Notes: generated by a model from the letters alone, not told the origin. Shown: positions 8,709-17,713, numbered from the stretch's first letter. The stretch: 64,000 nucleotides of DNA from Neobacillus sp. YX16 (GCF_030123505.1 NZ_CP126115.1:461501-525500), one strand, 5' to 3'. Program-made: numbers and translations.

Positions 8709-9698
8709 ATGGCAAACATCCAGGAGGTTGCTAAACAGGCGGGAGTTTCTGTTGCAACCGTATCAAGAGTTCTAAACGGACAAAATACAGTATCTTCTAA
8801 AACAAAGTTGAAAGTAGAAGAAGCTATTAAAAAGTTAAATTATGAGCCTAGTTTGTTGGGTAGAAACCTGAGAACTTCAGAATCTAGACTTCTATTGATT
8901 TTAATTCCTTCCATCTCTAATCCGTTCTATTTAGACATCATTAAAGGGATTGAATCTGTAGCAATTAGTCAAAATTATAATATTTTACTTTGTGAAACTG
9001 ATTCTATTCCTGAGAAAGAAAATATCTACTTTGATCTTGTTCGAAAAAAAATGGCAGATGGAATTATTTCAATGGATCCTGCTGTTAATGTTGAAACATT
9101 GAAAAAGCTGGCTGAAAGGCATGCGATTATTCAATGTAGTGAATATGCAGAAGGAAGCGGAATTCCGTATGTAACGATTGATAATGAAGAAGCTTCTTAT
9201 CGTGCTGTGAAGCATTTGATTAAAATCGGTCATAAAAAAATTGCCCTAATCAATTCGGATGAAAAATATCTATATGCTCGTCAGCGGAGAAATGGATACC
9301 AACGAGCTTTGGAAGAACAGGGTATTGGTTTAAATTATGACTATATCATTCATACCCAGCAATTAGGATTTGAAAATGGCCAGATTGCAATGAAAAAGAT
9401 ATTGAATTTACATGACCGGCCGACTGCTGTTTTCGCTGTATCGGATCTTTTGGCAATTGGAGCCCTTAAAGAAATCAATGCTGCTGGATTACATGTCCCT
9501 AATGATATAGCGGTTGTAGGTTTTGATAAAATTGATTTTTCTAATATGACGAATCCTACTCTTACAACGATTGCTCAGCCCATGCATAAGATGGGAACCG
9601 TAGCAGCTAAAATGTTGATAAATAAGATTAAAGGGGAAGAGGTGGATAGTATTATATTAGATCATGAATTGGTCATAAGAGAATCTACCTTAGGATAA
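8709..9698 (+). CDS. LacI-family transcriptional regulator of the sugar cluster
   Basis: 329-residue DNA-binding repressor. The N-terminal HTH is typical (NIQEVAKQAGVSVATVSRVL, about residues 3-22), followed by the hinge helix region and a periplasmic-binding-like ligand domain (LLLILIPSISNPFYLDIIKGIE onward, with TAVFAVSDLLAIGALK and VAVVGFD). It is divergent from the isomerase and upstream of the ABC importer genes. Three copies of one palindrome in the promoters around it point to local control of the whole cluster. The effector is probably the transported sugar or a derivative. Confidence 0.93.
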   Translation: MANIQEVAKQAGVSVATVSRVLNGQNTVSSKTKLKVEEAIKKLNYEPSLLGRNLRTSESRLLLILIPSISNPFYLDIIKGIESVAISQNYNILLCETDSIPEKENIYFDLVRKKMADGIISMDPAVNVETLKKLAERHAIIQCSEYAEGSGIPYVTIDNEEASYRAVKHLIKIGHKKIALINSDEKYLYARQRRNGYQRALEEQGIGLNYDYIIHTQQLGFENGQIAMKKILNLHDRPTAVFAVSDLLAIGALKEINAAGLHVPNDIAVVGFDKIDFSNMTNPTLTTIAQPMHKMGTVAAKMLINKIKGEEVDSIILDHELVIRESTLG

Positions 9699-9706
9699 CA
9701 ACGTAG

Positions 9707-9766
9707 ATCTAAGACCAGCGTTCTGCTATTAATACTAAATGTAATAGTAGACCGCTGACCTTAGAT
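9707..9766. promoter_or_regulatory. Long imperfect hairpin between the lacI-type gene and the binding-protein gene
   Basis: Two 25-base arms (9707-9731 and 9742-9766) are reverse complements except for about four positions, with a 10-base loop. There is no T run, so it is not a standard terminator. It lies directly upstream of operator 3 and the binding-protein gene, where it might slow readthrough or protect a processed mRNA end. Confidence 0.55.
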
Positions 9767-9771
9767 GTGAA

Positions 9772-9785
9772 TGTAATCGATTACA
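9772..9785. promoter_or_regulatory. Putative LacI-family operator 3 (perfect palindrome)
   Basis: TGTAATCGATTACA is a perfect 14-bp palindrome 46 bp upstream of the binding-protein start. It is the best copy of the motif also found at 8553 and 8662, and probably controls the importer operon. Confidence 0.75.
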
Positions 9786-9830
9786 GTACATATAGGGAGA
9801 GCCTTTTAAAAAAACAAAGGGGTGAAGGTT

Positions 9831-10796
9831 TTGAAGAAATTTCTAGTCTTAATTTTGTCTTTAGTAACAATGTTTAGTTTGGTAGCCTGTAACAGCGAAT
9901 CAGGAAGTTCCGAAAGTGGGAAAGATGATGACACACTAAAAATCGGTATTTCTTTACCCGCTGCAACACATGGTTGGATGGGCGCTTTAATTGATAGTGC
10001 TGAAAAGCAAGCAAAAGCACTGAAAGAAAGTGATGGCATTGAGTACGTGATGACAAATGCTGCTGATCCAAATAAACAAGCTAATGACGTTGATGATTTA
10101 ATCGCTCAAGATGTGGATGTTATCGTGATGCTTCCAATCGAATCTGCAGCACTATCCCCTGTAGGACAAAAAGTTAAAGATGCAGGTATTCCTTTAGTCA
10201 TTGTTGACCGTGAGCTTGAAAATGATGCGGCTACTGTGGTTGTAAAAGGTGACAATGAAGGTATCGGTGTAAATGCAGGTAAATACTTTGTAGAAAAGTT
10301 AAATGGAAAAGGAAAAGTGGTTGAAATCACTGGACCGCCAAGCTCTGTTACAGAACAACGTGGGGCAGGTTTTAAAGAAGCAATGGAAAGCTCAGACATT
10401 GAAGTTGTCGCTTCACAAAGTGGAGATTTCTCAACTGAAAAATCACTAGAAGTTATGCAAAATATTTTACAAGCGCATCCGGAAATCGATGCTGTGTTCA
10501 CACAGGATGATGGAATGGCTCTTGGTGTACTCCAAGCGATTAAAGAAGCTGGACGTAAAGATATTCAATTCGTAACAGGTGCTGGCGGCGGAAAGGCTGT
10601 ATTTGAAGACATTAAAGAGGATGGCTTAATTACAGCTACCTTCTTATACTCACCAACAATGGTTGAAGATGCGGTTAAAATCGCAGCAGACATTGCAAAA
10701 GGTAATAAACCAGCAGAATCAATGGTCGTAAAAGAAGCTACTCAAGTTACAAAAGATAACGTTGATGAGTTCTATGATTCAGAATCAAAATTCTAA
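9831..10796 (+). CDS. Sugar ABC transporter substrate-binding lipoprotein (RbsB-like)
   Basis: About 321-residue extracellular solute-binding protein. The N-terminus is a lipoprotein signal with lipobox LVAC, followed by a Ser/Gly/Glu-rich linker. The mature domain is the ribose/galactose-binding type (LKIGISLPAATHGWMGALIDSAEKQA, NKQANDVDDLIAQDVDVIVMLPIE, FTQDDGMALGVLQAIKEAG). The TTG at 9831 is preferred because AAAGGGGTG (9816-9824) is well spaced before it; an in-frame GTG at 9822 lies inside that binding site. It is the first gene of a binding protein-ATPase-permease-dehydrogenase operon. The ligand is unknown. Confidence 0.92.
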   Translation: MKKFLVLILSLVTMFSLVACNSESGSSESGKDDDTLKIGISLPAATHGWMGALIDSAEKQAKALKESDGIEYVMTNAADPNKQANDVDDLIAQDVDVIVMLPIESAALSPVGQKVKDAGIPLVIVDRELENDAATVVVKGDNEGIGVNAGKYFVEKLNGKGKVVEITGPPSSVTEQRGAGFKEAMESSDIEVVASQSGDFSTEKSLEVMQNILQAHPEIDAVFTQDDGMALGVLQAIKEAGRKDIQFVTGAGGGKAVFEDIKEDGLITATFLYSPTMVEDAVKIAADIAKGNKPAESMVVKEATQVTKDNVDEFYDSESKF

Positions 10797-10875
10797 ATAA
10801 TGGATGGGAGATACAATGATTGTAGATACAATTATTGTATTTCCTCTTTTCCTAAAAAGGAGGGATGAAAGCGCC

Positions 10876-12390
10876 ATGACTACAAGTCCTTTTTTGACAA
10901 TGAACAACATTGAAAAAGCATTTAACGGTGTCCCTGTATTGAAAAAAGTATCGCTAACCGTCGCAGAGGGCGAAATTCATGCTTTGTTAGGTGAAAATGG
11001 TGCCGGAAAATCTACACTGATGAACATTTTAGGTGGTGTTCATCAACCCGACAATGGCTCTATTCACATTAATGGTCAGGATGTAAAAATGTCTAATCCA
11101 AGAGTATCTCAGGAACAAGGTGTTAGCTTCATCCATCAAGAGCTTAATGTGGTCGCTGATCTCAGAGTCTATGAAAATATGTTTTTAGGTTCAGAGCTTC
11201 GAAATAAAGTAGGATTTCTAAAAGTAGAAGAGATGTGCCGACAAACAAATGAAATCCTAGCAAAACTCGGTGTGGATATCAATCCGAAGGAATATGTAAG
11301 AAATCTAGAAACCTCATACAAACAATTAATTGAAATATCAAAGGCGCTTCTACATAAATCAAAACTAATTATTATGGATGAACCTACAACATCACTAGCA
11401 GAACATGAAGTCAAACGTTTATTTGAATTAATGAGGAACCTAAAGAATTCTGGAGTGTCTATTATTTATATTTCTCATAAGTTAAAGGAAATTAAGGAAG
11501 TTTGCGACACTTATACGGTTTTGCGTGATGGAGAACTTGTTGGGACTGGAAGCATTGAAAATGAGAATTTAGATACGATCACCAAACTTATGGTTGGTAA
11601 ATCTATTTCTCAAGAAAGATTAGTTCAAAATAATTCGTTTGGACCAGTTGTTTTAGAAGTGAAAAACTTAACGAGTCAAGGATTATATAAAAATATTAAC
11701 TTCACCCTCAGGAAAGGTGAAATATTAGGCTTTACCGGCTTAGCTGGTGATGGCAGAACAGAGCTTTTTGAAAGCTTATTTGGTTATCGAAAGAAATACA
11801 CTGGTGAAATAAAAATTAATAACCAGCTGGTGAAAATAGATCATCCACGAAAAGCGGTAAGGGCAGGGTTAGGTCTTGTTCCAAAGGATCGCAAAGAAAA
11901 TGCAATCATTAAAGATTTAAGCGTTATTCATAATATGAGTTTATCGTCCATCGGACATTTTGAAAAATCGGGCTTTATCCAAGATAGACAGGAAAGGGAG
12001 AAATTCTACTATTATAAGGATAAGCTGAACATTAAAGTTCACAATCCACGTATAACGATTGATAAGCTAAGTGGTGGAAATCAACAAAAAGTCATTATTG
12101 CTAAATGGCTTGAGGTAGATACAGATATCATTATTTTTGATAATCCAACACAGGGGATTGATGTTGGGGCGAAGCAAGAGATTTATCAGCAAATCGTGTC
12201 ATTAGCTGAACAAGGAAAAGCTGTTATTATTCTATCCTCAGAGGCACCTGAAGTACAAAAGATTTGTCATCACATCTATGTCATGTACCAAGGGGAAATC
12301 ACAGCCCGATTTAAGGGAGAACAAGTAACAGAAGATGAGATTATGAGTTATGCAACTGGCTCAAAGAGGGAGGCCGATAAAATTGGCTAA
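10876..12390 (+). CDS. Sugar ABC transporter ATP-binding protein (RbsA-like, two ATPase domains)
   Basis: 504-residue duplicated ATPase of the ribose/monosaccharide type. The first domain has GENGAGKST, LETSYKQ in place of a classical signature, and IIMDEPTTSL. The second has the degenerate P-loop GLAGDGRTE usual for RbsA, then LSGGNQQKV and IFDNPTQGIDVG. The ATG at 10876 fits a binding site in AAAAAGGAGGG (10854-10864); a longer in-frame start at 10804 would add a non-homologous leader. The 3' end overlaps the permease start by 8 bp. Confidence 0.93.
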   Translation: MTTSPFLTMNNIEKAFNGVPVLKKVSLTVAEGEIHALLGENGAGKSTLMNILGGVHQPDNGSIHINGQDVKMSNPRVSQEQGVSFIHQELNVVADLRVYENMFLGSELRNKVGFLKVEEMCRQTNEILAKLGVDINPKEYVRNLETSYKQLIEISKALLHKSKLIIMDEPTTSLAEHEVKRLFELMRNLKNSGVSIIYISHKLKEIKEVCDTYTVLRDGELVGTGSIENENLDTITKLMVGKSISQERLVQNNSFGPVVLEVKNLTSQGLYKNINFTLRKGEILGFTGLAGDGRTELFESLFGYRKKYTGEIKINNQLVKIDHPRKAVRAGLGLVPKDRKENAIIKDLSVIHNMSLSSIGHFEKSGFIQDRQEREKFYYYKDKLNIKVHNPRITIDKLSGGNQQKVIIAKWLEVDTDIIIFDNPTQGIDVGAKQEIYQQIVSLAEQGKAVIILSSEAPEVQKICHHIYVMYQGEITARFKGEQVTEDEIMSYATGSKREADKIG

Positions 12391-13360
12391 TGTAAATACA
12401 ATCAAACAACCAAATCAGCAAACCTCAACTACAAAAGGTCGCCTCTCTTGGCTATGGTCCGAGTATAGCGTCATTATTGCCTTCTTAGTAATTTTTATTG
12501 CTGCAGCGATAATGAATCCTAGATTTTTAGATATCAATAACCAGCTGAATATATTAATGCAAGTTTCGATTATTGGCATTGTAGCTTTAGGTATGACCGT
12601 TGTTATGCTTTCTGGCGGAATTGACTTATCGGTTGGATCCGTTCTGGTATTCGTTGGTGTTATAACTGTTTTAGCCTTAAATGCAACTGGCAGCATTTTG
12701 GTTGCTATCTTAACGGCATTGGTAGTAGGCTCATTCGCAGGATTCTTAAATGGATTAATGGTAGCAAAAGGGAGAATTGCTTCGTTTATTGCGACCCTGG
12801 GAATGATGGCTGCGGCGAGATCGATTGCCCTGTATATTGCAGAAGGAGGCAGTATTTCAGGGGAAGTTTCTAGCTTCACAGCCATTGCAAATAGTGATTT
12901 ATGGATATTTGACTTTCCTGTTATTATTTTCTTTGCTATGACAGCACTTGTATATATTTTAATGCATAAGACGCGTTTTGGACGTTATGTATATGCCCTC
13001 GGCAGTAATGAGAAAGCAGCACTTCTTTCAGCAATCCGAGTAGACCGAGTGAAAATGGGTGTCTATACCTTGGTAGGATTACTTGTGAGTGTAGCAGCAA
13101 TCATTGAAACCTCTAGATTAAACTCAATTTCTTCTTCAAGTTCAGGCGTTCAATATGAATTAGATGCGATTGCGGCTGTTATCATTGGAGGTACAAGAAT
13201 GACTGGCGGCCGTGGTAAGATTATGGGTACATTTTTTGGTGTGCTAATCTTAGGTATTTTGAATAATATGATGAACTTAATGAACGTTTCTCCACATCTC
13301 CAAGGGTTTGTAAAAGGATTAATTATTATCATCGCAGTAGTATTCCAAAAGAGAGAGTAG
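12383..13360 (+). CDS. Sugar ABC transporter permease (RbsC-like)
   Basis: 325-residue integral-membrane permease of the branched-chain/ribose family with many hydrophobic helices. Typical motifs are VMLSGGIDLSVGSVL and GGTRMTGGRGKIMGTFFGVLILGILNN (in segments). The TTG at 12383 is chosen because GAGGGAGG (12366-12373) is 9 bp upstream; the in-frame ATG at 12350 lies deep within the ATPase gene and lacks a binding site. Third gene of the importer operon. Confidence 0.92.
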   Translation: MANVNTIKQPNQQTSTTKGRLSWLWSEYSVIIAFLVIFIAAAIMNPRFLDINNQLNILMQVSIIGIVALGMTVVMLSGGIDLSVGSVLVFVGVITVLALNATGSILVAILTALVVGSFAGFLNGLMVAKGRIASFIATLGMMAAARSIALYIAEGGSISGEVSSFTAIANSDLWIFDFPVIIFFAMTALVYILMHKTRFGRYVYALGSNEKAALLSAIRVDRVKMGVYTLVGLLVSVAAIIETSRLNSISSSSSGVQYELDAIAAVIIGGTRMTGGRGKIMGTFFGVLILGILNNMMNLMNVSPHLQGFVKGLIIIIAVVFQKRE

Positions 13361-13372
13361 GAGGAAAAGCAG

Positions 13373-14407
13373 TTGGGTATAAAAGCAGGTATTATTGGAT
13401 GCGGCTCCATTACAAAGTTACGGCATGCGCCTGAATATAAAGCCAATCCTTTTGTAGATGAAATTGTTTTTTATGACCGAAATCCAGAAAGAGCGTATAC
13501 ATTAGCAAATCTGTTTGGCGGCTGTGTTGCTCAAACAGTTGAAGAACTGCTAGAGGATCCTGAAGTACAAGTGATTAGTGACTGCTCATCGAATGAGTAT
13601 CATCACATCTATTCGACGAAAGCCTTGCTGAATGGAAAGCATGTATTATGTGAGAAACCTATTTCATTAACAGTGGAGCAAGCTCAGGAAATTATCGAAG
13701 CTCAAAAAAAATCAGGGAATAAATTAATGGTCGATCATAACCAAAGGTTCACAAGGGCTCATCAAAAGGCAAAAGAAATAATTAAAAATGAAGAGCTTGG
13801 AAAAGTCCTTACCTTTAAAACAAATTTCGGACACTCTGGACCGGAACAATGGGGTGTCAATAAATCAAACTCTACATGGTTTTTTAAAAAAGAGCGTTCA
13901 AGTCTTGGTGTAGCCGGAGATTTAGGGATTCACAAAATTGATTTAATCCATTTCTTACTAGATGACGAAATTGAGCAAGTCAGTGCATTTCAAGGGGCTT
14001 TGGATAAAGTAGATGAAAATGGTCATCCGATTGAAGTATCCGACAACATCGTTTGTAGTTTAAAAACGAAAAAAGGACGTTTAGGCAATGCTTCTTTTTC
14101 CTGGACCTATTATGGAGAGGAAGATAATAGCACCATCATCTACTTTGAAAAAGGGATTCTAAAAATCTATTACAATCATGAATACCAATTAGAAGTGATT
14201 CACGATAATGGTGAGAAGGTCCGTTATCAAATCGAAAGCATCCAAACAAATGATAATCAGACAAATAGTGGTGTCATCGATGAATTTATTAACTGTGTTC
14301 GCCTCAACCGAGAACCGTTAGTATCAGGGACTGATGCTCTGTCTTCTTTAAAAGTGATAGTAGGTATTATAGAGGCTGCGGAAACGAATACTGTTGTTAC
14401 TATATAA
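13373..14407 (+). CDS. Gfo/Idh/MocA-family dehydrogenase
   Basis: 344-residue NAD(P)-dependent oxidoreductase. The N-terminal Rossmann fold begins AGIIGCGSITKLRHAPEY; the conserved catalytic lysine lies in CEKPIS, and DLGIHKIDLIHFLL matches the C-terminal domain motif with the active-site Asp/His. TTG start with AGGAGG about 9 bp upstream. It ends the operon and is followed by a terminator. With the TIM-barrel isomerase it suggests an oxidation/isomerisation route for a cyclitol, sugar acid or unusual hexose, in the manner of inositol catabolism. Confidence 0.92.
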   Translation: MGIKAGIIGCGSITKLRHAPEYKANPFVDEIVFYDRNPERAYTLANLFGGCVAQTVEELLEDPEVQVISDCSSNEYHHIYSTKALLNGKHVLCEKPISLTVEQAQEIIEAQKKSGNKLMVDHNQRFTRAHQKAKEIIKNEELGKVLTFKTNFGHSGPEQWGVNKSNSTWFFKKERSSLGVAGDLGIHKIDLIHFLLDDEIEQVSAFQGALDKVDENGHPIEVSDNIVCSLKTKKGRLGNASFSWTYYGEEDNSTIIYFEKGILKIYYNHEYQLEVIHDNGEKVRYQIESIQTNDNQTNSGVIDEFINCVRLNREPLVSGTDALSSLKVIVGIIEAAETNTVVTI

Positions 14408-14414
14408 AAATGGT

Positions 14415-14459
14415 AAAAGGGTTAGAGCCTACTATGAGTAGTGTCTAATCCTTTTTTTT
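14415..14459 (+). terminator. Terminator of the sugar importer operon
   Basis: A stem of about 16 bp with mismatches (AAGGGTTAGAGCCTAC against GTAGTGTCTAATCCTT) is followed by eight T. Confidence 0.75.
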
Positions 14460-14548
14460 ATGATTAAGGGTATAATGATAGTTGTATTCCCCTATAAGGA
14501 GTTACCATTGGGGATTTTTATTAATTTATATCGAAAGGCGGAAAGGCA

Positions 14549-15472
14549 GTGAAACTTTACAGCTCAATTCTTGATTTAATCGGAAAAACTCCGATTGTTA
14601 AATTGAATAAATTACCTGGTCCAGTGGGCGGGGAAGTTTACATAAAGTTGGAATCGTTTAACCCTGGAGGAAGTGTAAAAGATCGTGCGTCCATTACTAT
14701 GATTGAACGTGCAGAAAAAGAGGGAAAGTTAATTCCAGGAAAGAGTACCGTTATCGAGCCGACTTCTGGTAATACTGGTATTGGAATTGCTATGGTATGT
14801 GCGGTAAAAGGATATCGTTGTATTATTACGATGCCTGATAATGCGACTCTTGAGCGTGTGAAAATTTTAAAAGCGTATGGGGCGGAAGTTCATTTAACTC
14901 CAGCAAGTTTGCGAATGCAAGGAGCGATTGAGGAAGCAAATCGATTGGCTGAAACATTTAATGATAGTTTTATTCCCATGCAATTTGAGAATCCTGCAAA
15001 TGCCGATGCACATCGTGAAACGACTGCAGTTGAGATTCTAGAAGCTTTTGATGGGAATTTGGACGCTCTTGTGTTGACAGCAGGCACAGGCGGAACGGTA
15101 ACAGGGGTAGGGGAAGAGTTGAAAAAGCATATTCCAAATTTAAAAATTTATGTAGTAGAACCGTTTGGATCCCCTGTGTTATCAGGCGGTGAACCTGGCC
15201 CACATAAAATTCCAGGAACAGGGCCGGGCTTTATACCAACAATTTTAAATCGTTCTATTTTTGATGAGATTTTGCTTATTAAGGATGAAGATGCCCAAGT
15301 GACGGCACGCCGGCTTGCTTCAGAAGAAGGGATCTTTGTAGGTGCGTCAGGAGCATCTTCTGCGTATTTTGCTGTCGAGGTAGCCAAAAAACTGCCATCC
15401 TCTGCTAGAGTTCTTTGCTTAGCGCCGGACACGGGAGAACGTTATCTGTCCTCTGACTTATTTTTGGCCTGA
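14549..15472 (+). CDS. Cysteine synthase family protein (O-acetylserine thiol-lyase type)
   Basis: 307-residue pyridoxal-phosphate enzyme that forms cysteine from O-acetylserine and sulfide, or does a related beta-replacement. The PLP lysine is K44 in PGGSVKDRAS. The substrate loop PTSGNTGIGIAM and the phosphate-binding loop AGTGGTVTGVGEE are intact, and the C-terminus has APDTGERYLSS. GTG start after a purine-rich AAAGGCGGAAAGG. Bacillus species carry several paralogues (CysK, MccA, YtkP), and the sequence is not close enough to the CysK I recall to assign the symbol. Monocistronic by position. Confidence 0.88.
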   Translation: MKLYSSILDLIGKTPIVKLNKLPGPVGGEVYIKLESFNPGGSVKDRASITMIERAEKEGKLIPGKSTVIEPTSGNTGIGIAMVCAVKGYRCIITMPDNATLERVKILKAYGAEVHLTPASLRMQGAIEEANRLAETFNDSFIPMQFENPANADAHRETTAVEILEAFDGNLDALVLTAGTGGTVTGVGEELKKHIPNLKIYVVEPFGSPVLSGGEPGPHKIPGTGPGFIPTILNRSIFDEILLIKDEDAQVTARRLASEEGIFVGASGASSAYFAVEVAKKLPSSARVLCLAPDTGERYLSSDLFLA

Positions 15473-15490
15473 TTTTTTACATGCGTTTAA

Positions 15491-15714
15491 CTATCACTAC
15501 AAGAGCTCTATAGTGACCGAAACGAAAAAAATGCAGGTGCCACGGTCATTATAAGAGCTTTATAGTGACCGAAACGAAAAAAATGTAGGTGCCACGGTCA
15601 CTATAAGAGCTCTATAGTGACCGAAATGAAAAAAATGCAGGCGCCATGGTAATTATAAGAGCTCTATAGTGACCGAAACAAAGAAAATGCAGGTGCTACG
15701 GTCACTATAAGAGT
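15491..15714. repeat. Four-copy 52-bp tandem array of palindromes
   Basis: The motif TAGTGACCGAAA recurs at 15511, 15563, 15615 and 15667, an exact 52-bp period. Across each unit junction lies a near-perfect palindrome: CGGTCACTATA, then AGAGCTC, then TATAGTGACCG. The unit remainder is an A-rich and GCAGGTGCCA-like spacer that is nearly identical in all copies. Together with a terminator it fills the 355-bp gap between the cysteine synthase and MFS genes. Confidence 0.92.
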
Positions 15715-15716
15715 AA

Positions 15717-15749
15717 AGGCAACTACCCTTGAAGGGGGTTGCTTTTTTT
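15717..15749 (+). terminator. Terminator after the tandem palindrome array
   Basis: GCAAC...CCC pairs with GGG...GTTGC around a TTGAA loop and is followed by seven T. It is the first strong terminator downstream of the cysteine synthase gene, so that transcript may include the whole palindrome array. Confidence 0.8.
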
Positions 15750-15827
15750 GATTTTTTAACCTGTGTTTCTAACTTAACAGAAAATCCATATATATAAGAG
15801 TAAAAGCTGCTAACAGGAGTAGAAATC

Positions 15828-17090
15828 ATGGACAAACAAAATAGCCGATTTAGATGGGTTGTATTTGCTTCTGTTTTGTTCACTTATTTGTTAATGGCGA
15901 GCCAACGAACCGCTCCGGGATTAATCACAGACCAAGTAATGAGGGAGTTTAATGTAACTGCATCAACAATTGGATTACTGACCAGTATTCAATTTTTTGT
16001 ATACACGGGATTGCAAATTCCGATGGGTATTCTGGCTGATCGGTATGGACCCAACTTTTTTCTTATTATAGGTGCAATCCTTACGGGTTTAGGTACAATT
16101 ATTTACAGTTTGGGGACGCATGAATTTGTCCTGTTTTTTGCCAGAATACTGACAGGGACAGGGGATGCGACTATTTGGGTTAATATGGTATTGATTCTAG
16201 GACAGTGGTTTAAAGTGAAGGAATTTGTACGTTTAATAGGCTTCGCGGGAATGGCCGGAAGTCTTGGATTCCTCTTGGCAACTGTCCCGTTCACCACGTG
16301 GATTAGTTTACTAGGCTGGAGGCCAGCATTTTTTTCAGTGGGACTATTATTGTTTCTATGTGGGATCCTCCTTTATTTTGTCCTTATAAAAAAAACAAAA
16401 CAACTTAATGAATCGGCAGTTGTAAAAGATGAAATTCATCGTGAAAAAACCATCTCATTACTCCGTAGAATTTTTTCGAACCGGCAAGCTTGGGCTTTAT
16501 TCTTTTGCCATTTTGGAATAGTCGGCGCGTATGTAGGATTTATCGGTTCGTGGGCGGTACCTTTTGGGATGAATGTGTATGGAATGACACGATCAGATGC
16601 AAGTCAACTCATTATGGTTGGTATGATTGGGGCACTTATGGGTGCTCCACTGACTAGTTGGCTTTCAAGCCGGTTGGAAACAATTAAAAAGCCATATGTT
16701 GTTGTTCATAGCACTATTTTATTGTGTTGGGCAACATTTCTTTTATTTAAAGGGAATCCCCCATTATTCATGCTCATTATGCTGTTTTTCATTATTGGCT
16801 TTGGGTATGGAGCAAGTGCCTTAACCTTTGCTGTCGTCCGTCAATCATTTCCTATAATTGATTCTGGCGTTGTCTCTGGGTTTGCGAATACGGGCGGTTT
16901 CTTAAGTGCGGTCCTGCTGCCAAGTATTTTTGGAATGGTATTAGATCATTTTCAGCTTGCTTCAGGCAGTATGGGTGATGGATACTTCTACGGTTTCATT
17001 ACTCCAGTTATCTTTTCTATGATTGGCCTGATTGGGGTAAGTTGTATAAAGGAAAAGCGAAGGGAAGCAGAAAAACCAAAAGGAAGCTGA
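15828..17090 (+). CDS. MFS transporter
   Basis: 420-residue major facilitator superfamily protein with about 12 hydrophobic helices. The loop 2-3 signature reads LADRYGPNFF, and a charged central loop (residues about 190-215, KKTKQLNESAVVKDEIHREK) separates the two halves. The ATG follows AGGAG. It stands alone between two terminators and repeat tracts, so no substrate can be inferred from context. Confidence 0.88.
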   Translation: MDKQNSRFRWVVFASVLFTYLLMASQRTAPGLITDQVMREFNVTASTIGLLTSIQFFVYTGLQIPMGILADRYGPNFFLIIGAILTGLGTIIYSLGTHEFVLFFARILTGTGDATIWVNMVLILGQWFKVKEFVRLIGFAGMAGSLGFLLATVPFTTWISLLGWRPAFFSVGLLLFLCGILLYFVLIKKTKQLNESAVVKDEIHREKTISLLRRIFSNRQAWALFFCHFGIVGAYVGFIGSWAVPFGMNVYGMTRSDASQLIMVGMIGALMGAPLTSWLSSRLETIKKPYVVVHSTILLCWATFLLFKGNPPLFMLIMLFFIIGFGYGASALTFAVVRQSFPIIDSGVVSGFANTGGFLSAVLLPSIFGMVLDHFQLASGSMGDGYFYGFITPVIFSMIGLIGVSCIKEKRREAEKPKGS

Positions 17091-17170
17091 GATTTCTTGT
17101 GGAATTCCGCTAAAATTCCTACTCACTTTTTCGCTAGAACCGTTGATATAAAGGGATTTATTATGAATCT

Positions 17171-17530
17171 AATCAAACGTTTGATTGATATCGAAATATG
17201 AGGAAATTGATATAGTTTGTTGCTTTTTAGTTTTTACAGAGAGAATAATCAGTTGTTTAATAAAAAAGTAATTATTTCCTCGACAATTATTGCATGGGAA
17301 ATTAGCCGCGAACTGCTTTAAAGAAGAGCTTCCACCTGTTTTCAATCAAACGTTTAATTAATGAATTTCATTAGCAGGTAAGTGGATTTATAGGAGTTAA
17401 TGTAGAATTAAATGTTTTTATTAAAGTGATGAACGCTTAACTGGGGTGTAATCGACAATTTTATTTCTGTTTAAATGAGTTAAATCAAGTTATGAAGCGA
17501 TTAGAGGCTGTTTTAATCAAACGTTTAATT
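17171..17530. repeat. Degenerate ~172-bp repeat tract bounded by AATCAAACGTTTGATT palindromes
   Basis: Palindromes begin at 17171 (AATCAAACGTTTGATT), 17344 and 17515 (both AATCAAACGTTTAATT), spaced 173 and 171 bp. The intervening units share scattered blocks such as TCGACAATT and a CTGTTTT just before the next palindrome. The same palindrome occurs twice, 181 bp apart, at 31561 and 31742. No coding frame is credible in 17091-17756. Confidence 0.6.
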
Positions 17531-17593
17531 AACAAATAATCGCAATGAATTTTGTTGATATATAGGTTTTAATAAAAGTATTATCTTTGGAAA

Positions 17594-17698
17594 TTGCTAA
17601 CAAAGAAACAGTCTATATATAATAGTAGAAGAGTACGCTTGTTTACAATCATTATTGAGTTAGAGTAGAATTATTACTTCTACTCTAACTTTTTTTTG
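17594..17698 (+). ncRNA. Candidate short transcript: promoter plus terminator without an ORF
   Basis: TTGCTA (17594-17599), an 18-bp spacer and TATAAT (17618-17623) form a plausible sigma-A promoter. A perfect 12-bp terminator stem, GTTAGAGTAGAA (17659-17670) with TTCTACTCTAAC (17678-17689), follows with eight T. The predicted RNA from about 17630 to 17698 is about 70 nt, mostly the terminator hairpin. It could be a small RNA or an attenuated leader for the metallopeptidase gene at 17757. Confidence 0.45.
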
Positions 17699-17713
17699 AA
17701 ATTTTTGGCCAGG

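Noticed and set aside
8553-9785. Reading the TGTAATCGATTACA sites as cre boxes
   Set aside because: They lack the AANCGNT core arrangement of cre and are a self-consistent set around a local LacI-type regulator.
12415-12885. 156-residue minus-strand frame inside the sugar permease gene
   Set aside because: Shadow of the permease; no ribosome binding site or recognisable domain.
15491-15714. Possible CRISPR array
   Set aside because: The units are identical throughout their 52 bp; there are no unique spacers and no cas genes.
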